Numbered from the stretch's first letter, positions 1 to 6,640 are shown. The stretch: 16,158 nt of DNA from Rhodanobacteraceae bacterium (GCA_025924775.1 JAICHS010000028.1:1-16158); one strand, 5' to 3'. Notes: generated by a model not told the origin, from the sequence alone. A program made the numbers and translations.

Positions 1-710
1 ACGTTGACGACTTCCGACGGATGCCGCACGCGCTTCCACGCCATGTCGGTGATGTGCAGCAGCCCATCGATGCCGCCGAGATCCACGAACGCGCCGTAGT
101 CGGTGAGGTTCTTGACCACGCCGTGCAGGATCGCGCCTTCCTGCAGCTTCTCCAGCAGCGCCTCGCGCTCCTCGGAGTGCTCGCTTTCGACCACCGCGCG
201 GCGGCTGACCACCACGTTGTTGCGCTTGCGGTCCAGCTTGATGATCTTGAATTCCAGGTCCTTGCCTTCCAGATACGCGGGGTCGCGCACCGGGCGCACG
301 TCCACCAGCGAACCCGGCAGGAACGCGCGCACGTCACGGATATCGACGGTGAACCCGCCCTTGACCTTGCCATTGATGCGGCCGGTGATGGCCTCTTCCT
401 GCTCGAACGCGCTTTCCAGTTCGTCCCACACCATCGAACGCTTGGCCTTCTCGCGCGACAGCATGGTTTCGCCGAAACCGTTTTCGATCGCATCCAGCGC
501 GACCTTGACCTCGTCGCCCACCTTGACTTCCAGCTCGCCGTCTTCGCTCTTGAACTGCTCGATCGGTACGATGCCTTCCGATTTCAGTCCGGCGTTGATG
601 ACGACCACGTCGGGTCGGATTTCGACGACGGTGCCGGAGACGATGGCTCCAGGTTTCAATTTGGCCAGGGATTGGCTCTGTTCAAACAGCTCGGCAAAAC
701 TTTCGGTCAT
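1..710 (-). CDS. rpsA: 30S ribosomal protein S1, 5' portion (3' end outside window)
   Basis: Ribosomal protein S1 binds the 30S subunit through S2 and helps load mRNAs that have structured leaders or weak Shine-Dalgarno sites. The window holds the first 236 codons; the C-terminal S1 repeats lie beyond the left edge. The protein starts MTESFAELFEQS. Three S1 (OB-fold) repeats can be seen: about residues 20-88, 104-170 and the start of a third from about 190, where VVKNLTDYGAFVDLGGIDGL is a classic S1 signature. In the known family the first two repeats anchor S1 to the ribosome and the later ones bind RNA. The ATG at 708-710 is preceded only by a weak GGA-type Shine-Dalgarno, as is typical of rpsA genes that S1 represses itself. 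The gene lies downstream of cmk, the conserved cmk-rpsA order. Identification is very secure. Confidence 0.97.
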   Translation of the reverse strand, partial: MTESFAELFEQSQSLAKLKPGAIVSGTVVEIRPDVVVINAGLKSEGIVPIEQFKSEDGELEVKVGDEVKVALDAIENGFGETMLSREKAKRSMVWDELESAFEQEEAITGRINGKVKGGFTVDIRDVRAFLPGSLVDVRPVRDPAYLEGKDLEFKIIKLDRKRNNVVVSRRAVVESEHSEEREALLEKLQEGAILHGVVKNLTDYGAFVDLGGIDGLLHITDMAWKRVRHPSEVVN

Positions 711-848
711 GGGGATTCCAGATTGGGAATGGATCGCTACGCCTGCAAGTTCCATTGGTGGTGATTCCACAGGCGACGATCCGCCGGTTGGGGGATGCAT
801 CAATGCATCCGTTTGGGAAAACCGCGCGAACGCGGTACGTTGGTGCAA
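711..848 (-). promoter_or_regulatory. rpsA leader between cmk and rpsA, with two hairpins and repeated GGAA motifs
   Basis: This 138-bp gap has no gene. Read on the minus strand it contains, in order: a hairpin with a 6-bp stem (821-826 with 831-836) and a TTCG loop, followed by four T; a second hairpin with an 8-bp stem, GGATGCAT / ATGCATCC (793-810), and a 2-nt interruption; and three TGGAA motifs, at 765-769 and 716-720 (both within TGGAATC) and at 750-754. The last motif sits just before the rpsA start in the place of the Shine-Dalgarno. In gammaproteobacteria S1 is known to repress its own mRNA through a structured leader with GGA-containing loops and a weak Shine-Dalgarno. This leader has matching ingredients, but I infer the function and did not model the fold. 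I see no good sigma-70 promoter in it. Confidence 0.5.
818..836 (-). terminator. Weak terminator- or attenuator-like hairpin after cmk
   Basis: On the minus strand ACCGCG and CGCGGT form a 6-bp GC-rich stem around a TTCG loop, and a run of four T follows immediately (two of them overlapping the stem end and downstream bases). It starts 12 bases after the cmk stop codon. The T run is short, so it may only lower read-through from cmk into rpsA, or be part of the rpsA leader fold. Confidence 0.4.
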
Positions 849-1532
849 TCAAGCCTTGTGCACGACCGCGAGCACCCGGGCGACCACCGCGGGAATCGGC
901 TGCCCCGTGGTGTCGAGCACCACGGCATCGGCAGCCGGCCGCAACGGCGCGACCGTGCGTGACGCGTCGCGCGCGTCGCGCAACTCAATTTCGTGCAAAA
1001 GGCTGGCTAGTGTAACGTCAAGCCCCTTTGCCTTCAACTGCTTATAGCGCCTTTCCGCACGCTCGGCGGCGCTGGCGGTCAGAAACACCTTGAACGGTGC
1101 ATCCGGGAAGATCACGGTGCCCATGTCGCGCCCGTCGGCCACCAGCCCGGGTGGTCTGCGAAACGCCAACTGTTTGTCCACCAAGGCTTTTCTTACCTCG
1201 GGCAACGCCGCGATCGCGGACGCGGCCGCGCCGGCGGCCTCGGTGCGGATGGCGTCGGTGACATCCGCACCGTCGGCCAGCACGCGGGTATCGCCCCCAT
1301 CGCCCGGGTCGCGAAACGTGATGGCCAGGCCGGCCGCGCAGCGCGCCACCGCGTCGGCGTCGGTGGGATCGATGCCGCGCGCGCCCACCGCATGGCCCAC
1401 TGCGCGATAGATCGCGCCCGAATCCAGCATGTGCCAGCCCAGCCGGTCGGCCACCGCGCGCGCAATGGTGCCCTTGCCCGAGCCGGAAGGCCCGTCGAGG
1501 GTGAGTACGGGCACGGAGCCGATGGTCGTCAT
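849..1532 (-). CDS. cmk: Cytidylate kinase (CMP/dCMP kinase)
   Basis: Transfers a phosphate from ATP to CMP or dCMP, making CDP/dCDP for nucleic acid and lipid precursor synthesis in the cytosol. The 227-residue product matches the usual bacterial length. Visible motifs: P-loop GPSGSGKGT at residues 14-22; DSGAIYR at 37-43, part of the nucleotide monophosphate site; DGRDMGTVIFP at 133-143, the CMP-binding signature; and the lid and arginine-rich region with RDARDASRTVAPL at 185-197. The ATG start gives a protein beginning MTTIGSVPVLTLDGPSG, where the P-loop strand begins at the expected distance. It lies 30 bp downstream of aroA on the same strand and is followed by rpsA, the widely conserved aroA-cmk-rpsA order. 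No defects seen. Confidence 0.96.
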   Translation of the reverse strand: MTTIGSVPVLTLDGPSGSGKGTIARAVADRLGWHMLDSGAIYRAVGHAVGARGIDPTDADAVARCAAGLAITFRDPGDGGDTRVLADGADVTDAIRTEAAGAAASAIAALPEVRKALVDKQLAFRRPPGLVADGRDMGTVIFPDAPFKVFLTASAAERAERRYKQLKAKGLDVTLASLLHEIELRDARDASRTVAPLRPAADAVVLDTTGQPIPAVVARVLAVVHKA

Positions 1533-1562
1533 CCGCCGGATTTTAGCGGAACGCCCGTCCCG

Positions 1563-2873
1563 TCACGCCTCGTGCAAAGCCAATCCACACGCATTCGCGA
1601 CGCTCGCAAAGCCCGGGAACGACGTCGCGACGTTGGCACAATCGCGAATGCCGATCGCATCTGGGACCACGGCACCCGCCGCCGCGAAGGCCATCGCGAT
1701 GCGGTGGTCGCCGTGCGCATCGACCACACCGGCATGCATCGGCCCCCCCTGGATGACTGCGCCGTCCGGCGTTTCCTCGATATCGATGCCCAGCGCGCGG
1801 AGCCCGGTCGCCATCACCGCGATGCGGTCGGACTCCTTCACGCGCAACTCCGCCGCGCCGCGAACCGTGGTGGTGCCTTCGGCACACGCCGCGGCCACGA
1901 ACAGCGCCGGGAATTCGTCGATCATGTCGGCGACGTGCTCCACCGGTACCTCGATGCCGCGCAAGCGCGCGCCGTGCACCACCAGGTCGGCTACCGGTTC
2001 ACCGCCCGCCTCGCGCAGGTTTTCTTCCACGGCGTCCGCGCCCATCAAGCGCAGCGCGTGCAGCAGGCCGGTGCGGCGCGGGTTCATGCCCACGTTGCGC
2101 AGCCGCACTTCGGAACCGGCAACGATGCTTGCGGCCACGATGAAAAACGCGGCCGAGGAAAAATCCGCAGGCACGTCGATGTCGATCGCGTGCAGCACGT
2201 GCCCGCCCGTCAGCCTCGCCCTGCCCGCCTCGAACGCCACCGGCCAGCCGCATGCCGCCAGCATCCGCTCGGTGTAATCGCGCGTGGGGTGCGGCTCGGT
2301 GACGAGCGTTTCGCCTTGCGCGTACAGGCCGGCCAGCAGGACCGCCGACTTGACCTGCGCACTGGCGACGGGTGACGCGTAATGCACGCCATGCAAACGG
2401 CGCCCGCCACGGATGCGCAGCGGCGGCAAGCCGCCGGCAGTGTCGAGCGACCCGCCCATCATTGCCAGCGGGTCGGTCACGCGCCGCATCGGCCGTTGCG
2501 ACAACGATGCGTCGCCCGTCAGGACGCAATCGAACGCCTGCCCCGCCAACACCCCCGCCAGCAGCCGCATCGCGGTTCCGGAATTGCCGCAATCAAGCGC
2601 ACCGGCCGGCCGGCGCAAGCCATGCAGGCCGACGCCGTGCACGCTGCGCTCGCCCGCGGACGGTGCCTCGATGTGGACGCCCAGCTGGCTGAAAATGCGC
2701 GCGGTCGCGCGGGTGTCCGCACCCTCCAGGAAGCCCGTGATGCGTGAGGTGCCCTCGGCCAGCGCCGACAACATGATCGCGCGATGCGAGATCGACTTGT
2801 CGCCCGGCACCACGACTTCGCCACGCAGCGGCGCGCCCGCCGGCGTGGTGACCCAGTCCACCCGCGGCGTCAC
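1563..2873 (-). CDS. aroA: 3-phosphoshikimate 1-carboxyvinyltransferase (EPSP synthase)
   Basis: Joins shikimate 3-phosphate and phosphoenolpyruvate to make EPSP, the sixth step of the shikimate pathway. I chose the GTG at 2871-2873, which gives 436 residues. An upstream extension to 3026 is open but only overlaps the hisC 3' end and carries no family sequence. The GTG overlaps the hisC TGA as GTGA, implying translational coupling. Visible motifs: VPGDKSISHR (22-31), CGNSGTAMR (95-103), SQRPM (125-129), SAQVKSAVLLAGL (171-183), MNPRRTGL (263-270), MIDEFPAL (317-324), LRVKESDRI (343-351), GDHRIAM (388-394) and ATSFPGF (416-422). The GDKSISHR and SAQVKSAVLLAGL blocks resemble the Pseudomonas TyrA-AroA domain and CP4-like enzymes more than E. 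coli AroA. The glycine in GNSGT, equivalent to Gly96 of E. coli, is kept, unlike the alanine of CP4. Confidence 0.96.
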   Translation of the reverse strand: MTPRVDWVTTPAGAPLRGEVVVPGDKSISHRAIMLSALAEGTSRITGFLEGADTRATARIFSQLGVHIEAPSAGERSVHGVGLHGLRRPAGALDCGNSGTAMRLLAGVLAGQAFDCVLTGDASLSQRPMRRVTDPLAMMGGSLDTAGGLPPLRIRGGRRLHGVHYASPVASAQVKSAVLLAGLYAQGETLVTEPHPTRDYTERMLAACGWPVAFEAGRARLTGGHVLHAIDIDVPADFSSAAFFIVAASIVAGSEVRLRNVGMNPRRTGLLHALRLMGADAVEENLREAGGEPVADLVVHGARLRGIEVPVEHVADMIDEFPALFVAAACAEGTTTVRGAAELRVKESDRIAVMATGLRALGIDIEETPDGAVIQGGPMHAGVVDAHGDHRIAMAFAAAGAVVPDAIGIRDCANVATSFPGFASVANACGLALHEA

Positions 2874-4009
2874 GGCAGCGCCCGCAACAGCCGCCGGTTC
2901 TCCGCGCGGCTGCCCACGCTGATGCGCAATGCGCGCGGCATCCCGTAGCCCCCCATCGGGCGCACGATGACGCCCTGCCCGAACAGACGGTTTTCCAGCG
3001 CCGTCGCGTCCTGTTTCAGCACGCACAACAGGAAATTGGTCTGTGACGGCAGGCAGCGATAGCCGCGTTCCAGCAGTTCATCCCGCAGCCACTCGCGCTC
3101 GGCGCGGTTGAAGGCGTGCACCCTGGCCAGCCAGGCCCGGTCGGCCAGCGCCGCTTCCGCACCCGCCAGCGCCACCACGTTGACGTTGAAGGATTCCCGC
3201 AGGCGTTCCAGCACCGCCACCACGCTTGGGTGCGCGACAAAATAGCCCACGCGCAACCCGGCCAACCCGTAGGCCTTGGAAAACGTGCGCGAAACGATCA
3301 GGTTGGGGTGCCGTGCAGTCAACGGCAGCGCCGTGGACAGTCCCTGCACGTCCACGTACTCGTGGTAGGCCTCGTCCACGACCACCAGCACTTCGCGCGG
3401 CACCGCCTCGAGAAACGCCGCCAGCGCCGCGTCGCCGAACCAGGTCCCGGTGGGGTTGTTCGGATTGGCGAGATAAATGACGCGCGTGTGGCGGCGCACC
3501 GCCCTGGCCATCGCCGGCAGGTCGTGGCCACGCGGCGCGGTGCGGTGCCCGCGCGGCAACGCCGGCACGCAGATGGCACGCGCGCCGGCCGCAGCGGTCG
3601 CGATCGGAAACACCGCGAACCCGTACTGTGAGTACACGATCGAATGCTGCGCGTCGGCAAAGCACTGCGCCAGCAGCATCAACAGCTCGTGCGAACCGTT
3701 GCCCAGTGCGAGATGGTCGATGCCGACGCCCAGTTGCCCGGCCAGTGCGTGTTTCAACGCCGCGCCACGCGGGTCCGGGTAACGAAAGGCCGTATCCAGC
3801 GCGGCGCGCATCGCCTTCAGGGCCCGCTGGCTTGGGCCCAGCGGGTTCTCGTTGGATCCCAGCTCCGCGATCGCCGCGCCGAAGCGCTCGCGCAATGCCG
3901 GCAAGTCGTGCCCGGGGTCGTAGGCGCGCAGGCGCGCCGTGGCGGGGTTTGCCAGTTGCGCGGCGTCGAAAGCCGGTGGCGGTTCGGCTGCGCGTGATGG
4001 ATTAGCCAT
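2870..4009 (-). CDS. hisC: Histidinol-phosphate / aromatic aminotransferase (HisC type)
   Basis: A PLP-dependent class I/II aminotransferase of the HisC family, converting imidazole acetol-phosphate and glutamate to histidinol-phosphate and 2-oxoglutarate. With the ATG at 4007-4009 it has 379 residues. A TTG 12 bases upstream is in frame, but the GGAG there is too close to it. The ATG overlaps the end of serC by 8 bp. Visible: SNENPLGPS (52-60), ALGNGS (101-106), NPNNPTG (182-188), VVDEAYHEY (210-218), the PLP lysine K245 in SRTFSKAYGLAGLRVGY, and the substrate-binding arginine R362 in LRISVG. Its place between serC and aroA corresponds to hisC2 of Pseudomonas, a supraoperon paralogue that may also transaminate phenylpyruvate and hydroxyphenylpyruvate. 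Whether this genome has a second hisC in a his operon cannot be seen here, so the in vivo substrate is open. Confidence 0.92.
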   Translation of the reverse strand: MANPSRAAEPPPAFDAAQLANPATARLRAYDPGHDLPALRERFGAAIAELGSNENPLGPSQRALKAMRAALDTAFRYPDPRGAALKHALAGQLGVGIDHLALGNGSHELLMLLAQCFADAQHSIVYSQYGFAVFPIATAAAGARAICVPALPRGHRTAPRGHDLPAMARAVRRHTRVIYLANPNNPTGTWFGDAALAAFLEAVPREVLVVVDEAYHEYVDVQGLSTALPLTARHPNLIVSRTFSKAYGLAGLRVGYFVAHPSVVAVLERLRESFNVNVVALAGAEAALADRAWLARVHAFNRAEREWLRDELLERGYRCLPSQTNFLLCVLKQDATALENRLFGQGVIVRPMGGYGMPRALRISVGSRAENRRLLRALP

Positions 4010-5087
4010 GGCGGCGGGCAAACTCCGACATGAACGCGCACAGCGCCTGCACGGCTTCCAACGGCACCGCGTTGTACAGCGACGCGCGGATGCCGCCCAG
4101 CGCGCGATGCCCTTTCAATGCCAGCAGCCCGGCCCGCTCCGCCTCAGGCACGAACACCGGTTCCAGCGTCGCGTCCTGCAGGTTGAAAATGACGTTCATG
4201 CGCGAGCGCGCCTCGGGCCGCACGCGGTTGCGGTAGTAGCCGCCCGAACCATCGATCGCCTGGTACAGCGTTGCGGCCTTGGCGCGGTTGCGACGCTCCA
4301 TCCCGGCCAGCCCTCCCTGTTCCTTGAGCCACTGGAACGTCAGCCCGGCCACGTACCAGCCCCACGTATTCGGGGTGTTCAACATGGAGTTCGCGGCAGC
4401 CTGCTCGGCATAGCGGAAAATGCGTGGCAGCGGGCGCGGCTGGCGCTCCAGCAAGTCCTCGCGCACGATCATCACGACCAGGCCGGACGGGCCGATGTTC
4501 TTCTGCGCCCCGGCGTAGATCAGGCCGAACTTCGAAACATCCAGCGGGTGAGACAGGATGTCCGAAGACATGTCCGCCACCAGCGGTACGCCGCCGACGT
4601 CGGGAACATCGTGCATCTCGACGCCGTGGATGGTTTCGTTGGTGGTTACGTGCACGTAGGCGGCGTGGGGGTCAAGGTCCCACGTCGCGCGGTCGGGAAT
4701 GGACGTATAGCCGTCCGCTTTGGAACTCGCCGCCACGTTTGGCACCGCGTAGGCCGACGCCTCGCTCGCAGCCTTCTCGCCCCAGTGGCCGTTGACGACG
4801 TAATCGGCGCGCTGGCCGTCGGCACAAAGGTTCATGGGCACCTGCGCGAAGTGCTGGGTCGCGCCACCCTGCAGGAACAGCACCTTGTAGCCCGAAGGAA
4901 CCGCCAGCAGTTCGCGCAGGTCGGCCTCCACGCGCGCGGCCATCTCCATGAAGGCCTTGCCGCGGTGGCTGATTTCCATCACGGACGCGTGCGCGCCGTT
5001 CCATTCCAGCAACTCGGCCTGTGCACGCCGCAACACGGCTTCCGGCAACGCGGCCGGTCCGGCACTGAAATTCCACGCTCGCGACAT
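4002..5087 (-). CDS. serC: Phosphoserine aminotransferase
   Basis: Converts 3-phosphohydroxypyruvate and glutamate to phosphoserine (serine pathway); the same enzyme also serves the deoxyxylulose-dependent pyridoxal phosphate pathway in many gammaproteobacteria. The product has 361 residues, almost the same as E. coli SerC. It starts MSRAWNFSAGPAALPEAVL, the family's hallmark N-terminus. Other visible parts: EISHRGKAF (38-46), FLQGGATQHF (71-80), the PLP-binding lysine K196 in YAGAQKNIGPSG, STP-like TPNTW (238-242), and GGIRASLYNA (331-340) near the C-terminus, with a phosphate-binding arginine. A GAGGA Shine-Dalgarno precedes the ATG at suitable spacing. The gene starts 27 bp after the FHA-like gene and overlaps hisC at its 3' end. 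Confidence 0.97.
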   Translation of the reverse strand: MSRAWNFSAGPAALPEAVLRRAQAELLEWNGAHASVMEISHRGKAFMEMAARVEADLRELLAVPSGYKVLFLQGGATQHFAQVPMNLCADGQRADYVVNGHWGEKAASEASAYAVPNVAASSKADGYTSIPDRATWDLDPHAAYVHVTTNETIHGVEMHDVPDVGGVPLVADMSSDILSHPLDVSKFGLIYAGAQKNIGPSGLVVMIVREDLLERQPRPLPRIFRYAEQAAANSMLNTPNTWGWYVAGLTFQWLKEQGGLAGMERRNRAKAATLYQAIDGSGGYYRNRVRPEARSRMNVIFNLQDATLEPVFVPEAERAGLLALKGHRALGGIRASLYNAVPLEAVQALCAFMSEFARRHG

Positions 5088-5114
5088 GACTCAAGCTTCC
5101 TCGACGGGGCTGGA

Positions 5115-5870
5115 CTACCAGCGGAAATACAGGGACAGCGCGATGGCCGCCGCCAGCACGACCGCTGCGCCGATCAACCACCAGATTTCGGTGTGCGGCG
5201 TGTCGTCGGGTTGCGCCCCGGTCAGGGGCTCGACCGGCGGCGGTGGTGGTAGCGCGGCCACGCGGGCAGCGTATTGCAACGCGGGGGCTTCGACGATCAG
5301 GCGATGCTCGCCCAGCACGATCTGGTCGCCAGGCGACAGCTTGGCGGCCTGGCAGCGCCAGCCGTTGACGCGCGCCGAGGCACTGTCGGATTCGAACCCC
5401 AGACCAGCATCGGATTGCGTAACCTTGTATCCATACGCAAGCTCGCCGAAGTACCGGGTACCGGCGCCGAGCCGCAGCGTGCCGGCCACCGGCAACACCT
5501 GGCCAGAAGCCGTTCCGGACACGATTCGCAGGCCGACCCGGCCGGGTTGCCCGCCCCGGGCTTCCGCTGGCGGCCGGTCCGGCGGCGCCGAGTCGGCCGT
5601 CACCAGAAACTTGTTGGCACCCAGCGTGACTGTGTCGCCGTAATGCAGCAGCGCCTGTTCGCGCACGGCCCGGGCATTGACGTACACGCGCTGGCAACCG
5701 GGCTTGACGGCCAGCAACAATCCGCGCGCGTCGGCGGCCAGCATCACGTGGTGGGGTTCCGCGCCCGCCGCGGCCGGCACGATGTCGTCGCCCTGCGCGC
5801 TGCCGATGTACACCGGACCTTCCCCGCATGCGACCGGATCGCGGGATGGATGGATGCTGACGACGCGCAT
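5115..5870 (-). CDS. Tail-anchored membrane protein with two degenerate FHA-like modules
   Basis: A 251-residue protein of unknown role. Residues about 10-95 follow the FHA pattern: YIGSAQGDDIV, then PHHVML, VYVNARAV and LHYGDTVTLGANKFLV. Residues about 115-195 repeat it more loosely: LRLGAG, then a divergent middle, then ARVNGWRCQAAKLSPGDQIVLGEHRLIV. Both modules lack the arginine that follows the glycine in phosphothreonine-binding FHA domains, and only the first keeps a histidine in the SxxH region, so classical phosphopeptide binding is doubtful. A proline-rich linker (208-215) precedes one hydrophobic helix at about 229-249 and the terminus YFRW, so the modules should face the cytosol from the inner membrane. 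The ATG at 5868-5870 has an AAGGTG Shine-Dalgarno; the open frame upstream of it is antisense to the next gene and is not used. It lies 27 bp before serC and is probably co-transcribed. Confidence 0.82.
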   Translation of the reverse strand: MRVVSIHPSRDPVACGEGPVYIGSAQGDDIVPAAAGAEPHHVMLAADARGLLLAVKPGCQRVYVNARAVREQALLHYGDTVTLGANKFLVTADSAPPDRPPAEARGGQPGRVGLRIVSGTASGQVLPVAGTLRLGAGTRYFGELAYGYKVTQSDAGLGFESDSASARVNGWRCQAAKLSPGDQIVLGEHRLIVEAPALQYAARVAALPPPPPVEPLTGAQPDDTPHTEIWWLIGAAVVLAAAIALSLYFRW

Positions 5871-5933
5871 GTCACACCTTGCCAAGTTGCGCGCAAATGT
5901 AACATGGTGCCGCGCCTCCGCCACGCCATGCCC
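5871..5933. promoter_or_regulatory. Divergent intergenic region between the FHA-like gene and the PHA-family gene
   Basis: These 63 bp separate two diverging starts and must hold the 5' signals for both, including the likely promoter of the FHA-serC-hisC-aroA cluster. On the minus strand, TTACATT (about 5898-5904) could be a -10 element, but no clear -35 can be paired with it. The AAGGTG Shine-Dalgarno of the FHA-like gene lies at about 5875-5880. On the plus strand I see no convincing promoter. Confidence 0.3.
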
Positions 5934-6212
5934 ATGTCCGACATCGACATCCACCACCCGCACTCGCTTGGCAAACACGGTTGCCGACAAGCCGTCACGG
6001 CCGTCGCGCAGCAGCTCGCCACCCGCTTTGGGCTCCACGGAATGGACTGGACCGGCGATACGCTCGACTTCAGCGGCCACGGTGTCGCGGGCAGCCTGAC
6101 CGTCGCCGATGCGGACGCGCACGTGCGGGTCCGACTGGGACCGTGGCTGGGCCTGATGCGCCCCGTGGTCGAGGCCGAAATACGCCGCCAGCTGCGCACA
6201 CACCTGGGCTGA
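5934..6212 (+). CDS. Polyhydroxyalkanoic acid system family protein (PHA_gran_rgn type)
   Basis: A 92-residue protein starting MSDIDIHHPHSLGKHGCRQA. This opening, the following VAQQLATRFGL helix, the central MDWTGDTLDFSGHGVAGSL, the VRVRLGPWLGLMRPVVEAEI block and the basic C-terminus match the small family annotated as a polyhydroxyalkanoic acid system protein (PHA_gran_rgn). The family name comes from members near PHA granule genes; many relatives sit elsewhere, and the molecular role is not established. An ATG six bases upstream (5928) would add only MP. Neither start has a strong Shine-Dalgarno; I prefer 5934 because MSDI is the usual family N-terminus. No PHA synthase, phasin or depolymerase gene is in the window. 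It diverges from the FHA-like gene and is 78 bp upstream of infA on the same strand. Confidence 0.8.
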   Translation: MSDIDIHHPHSLGKHGCRQAVTAVAQQLATRFGLHGMDWTGDTLDFSGHGVAGSLTVADADAHVRVRLGPWLGLMRPVVEAEIRRQLRTHLG

Positions 6213-6250
6213 TCTGCACGCCAGTGCTTTCGCGCAACGCCGCGTCGTGG

Positions 6251-6290
6251 CAGAATGCACGGTTTAGCAACCGTAGCCAAGCGCAACCCA
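6251..6290 (+). promoter_or_regulatory. Possible infA promoter -10 and short leader
   Basis: CAGAAT at 6251-6256 resembles a -10 element and would give a leader of roughly 28 bases before the infA ATG; a paired -35 (about 6228-6233) is poor. The leader contains a small hairpin, CGGTT (6260-6264) with AACCG (6269-6273). No strong Shine-Dalgarno precedes infA. Low confidence. Confidence 0.25.
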
Positions 6291-6509
6291 ATGGCCAAAG
6301 ACGACGTCATCGAAATGGAAGGTACGGTGCAGGAAACCCTGCCCAACACCATGTTCCGCGTAGAGCTGGAAAACGGGCACGTCGTCACCGCCCACATTTC
6401 GGGGCGCATGCGCAAGCACTACATCCGCATCCTGACCGGCGACAAGGTCAAGGTCGAGATGACGCCGTATGACCTCACCAAGGGGCGCATCACCTACCGC
6501 ATGAAGTGA
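6291..6509 (+). CDS. infA: Translation initiation factor IF-1
   Basis: IF-1 binds the ribosomal A site of the 30S subunit during initiation and supports IF-2 and IF-3. The product has exactly 72 residues, the standard bacterial length, and starts MAKDDVIEMEGTVQETLPNTMFRVELENGH. It is one S1-type OB fold, with the conserved HISGRMRKHYIRILTGDKVKVEMTPYDLTKGRI block and the terminus TYRMK. In-frame codons upstream (from 6255) are not part of the family and are ignored. It lies on the plus strand facing clpA, with a strong hairpin terminator between them. In E. coli infA also neighbours clpA, but with a tRNA-Ser gene between; I see no tRNA here. Confidence 0.97.
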   Translation: MAKDDVIEMEGTVQETLPNTMFRVELENGHVVTAHISGRMRKHYIRILTGDKVKVEMTPYDLTKGRITYRMK

Positions 6510-6583
6510 GTCCAGGACGAACTTACCCCGTGCAGCGCGGGGATGCGCGACGACACCGGTGCGGGGTCGTTGCGTGACACAGG
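6510..6583. other. Non-coding spacer after infA with short inverted repeats
   Basis: This stretch after infA holds two short inverted repeats upstream of the main terminator: CCCCG (6526-6530) with CGGGG (6538-6542) around a 7-nt loop, and an imperfect ACGAC...GTCGT stem at about 6549-6570. No coding sequence or tRNA is apparent. Confidence 0.35.
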
Positions 6584-6610
6584 AAAACGGCGGCCAGGGG
6601 CCGCCGTTTT
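6584..6610. terminator. Bidirectional Rho-independent terminator between infA and clpA
   Basis: A perfect 12-bp inverted repeat, AAAACGGCGGCC (6584-6595) and GGCCGCCGTTTT (6599-6610), with a 3-nt AGG loop. The GC core flanked by A-tract and T-tract works on either strand, which fits its place between the convergent genes infA (+) and clpA (-). Confidence 0.88.
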
Positions 6611-6640
6611 CGTTCCGGCATCGATAACTTCCCGGGTCCG

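Noticed and set aside
2874..3026. 51-residue N-terminal extension of AroA
   Set aside because: It lies inside the hisC 3' end in another frame and is not family-like; the GTG at 2873 gives the usual length and a GTGA overlap.
5871..6260. N-terminal extension of the FHA-like protein
   Set aside because: This part is antisense to the PHA-family gene and has no FHA-like sequence; the ATG at 5870 has a good Shine-Dalgarno.
6510..6640. Possible tRNA-Ser gene between infA and clpA, as in E. coli
   Set aside because: No T-loop GGTTCGA-type sequence or cloverleaf could be drawn; the stems present are short simple hairpins and a terminator.
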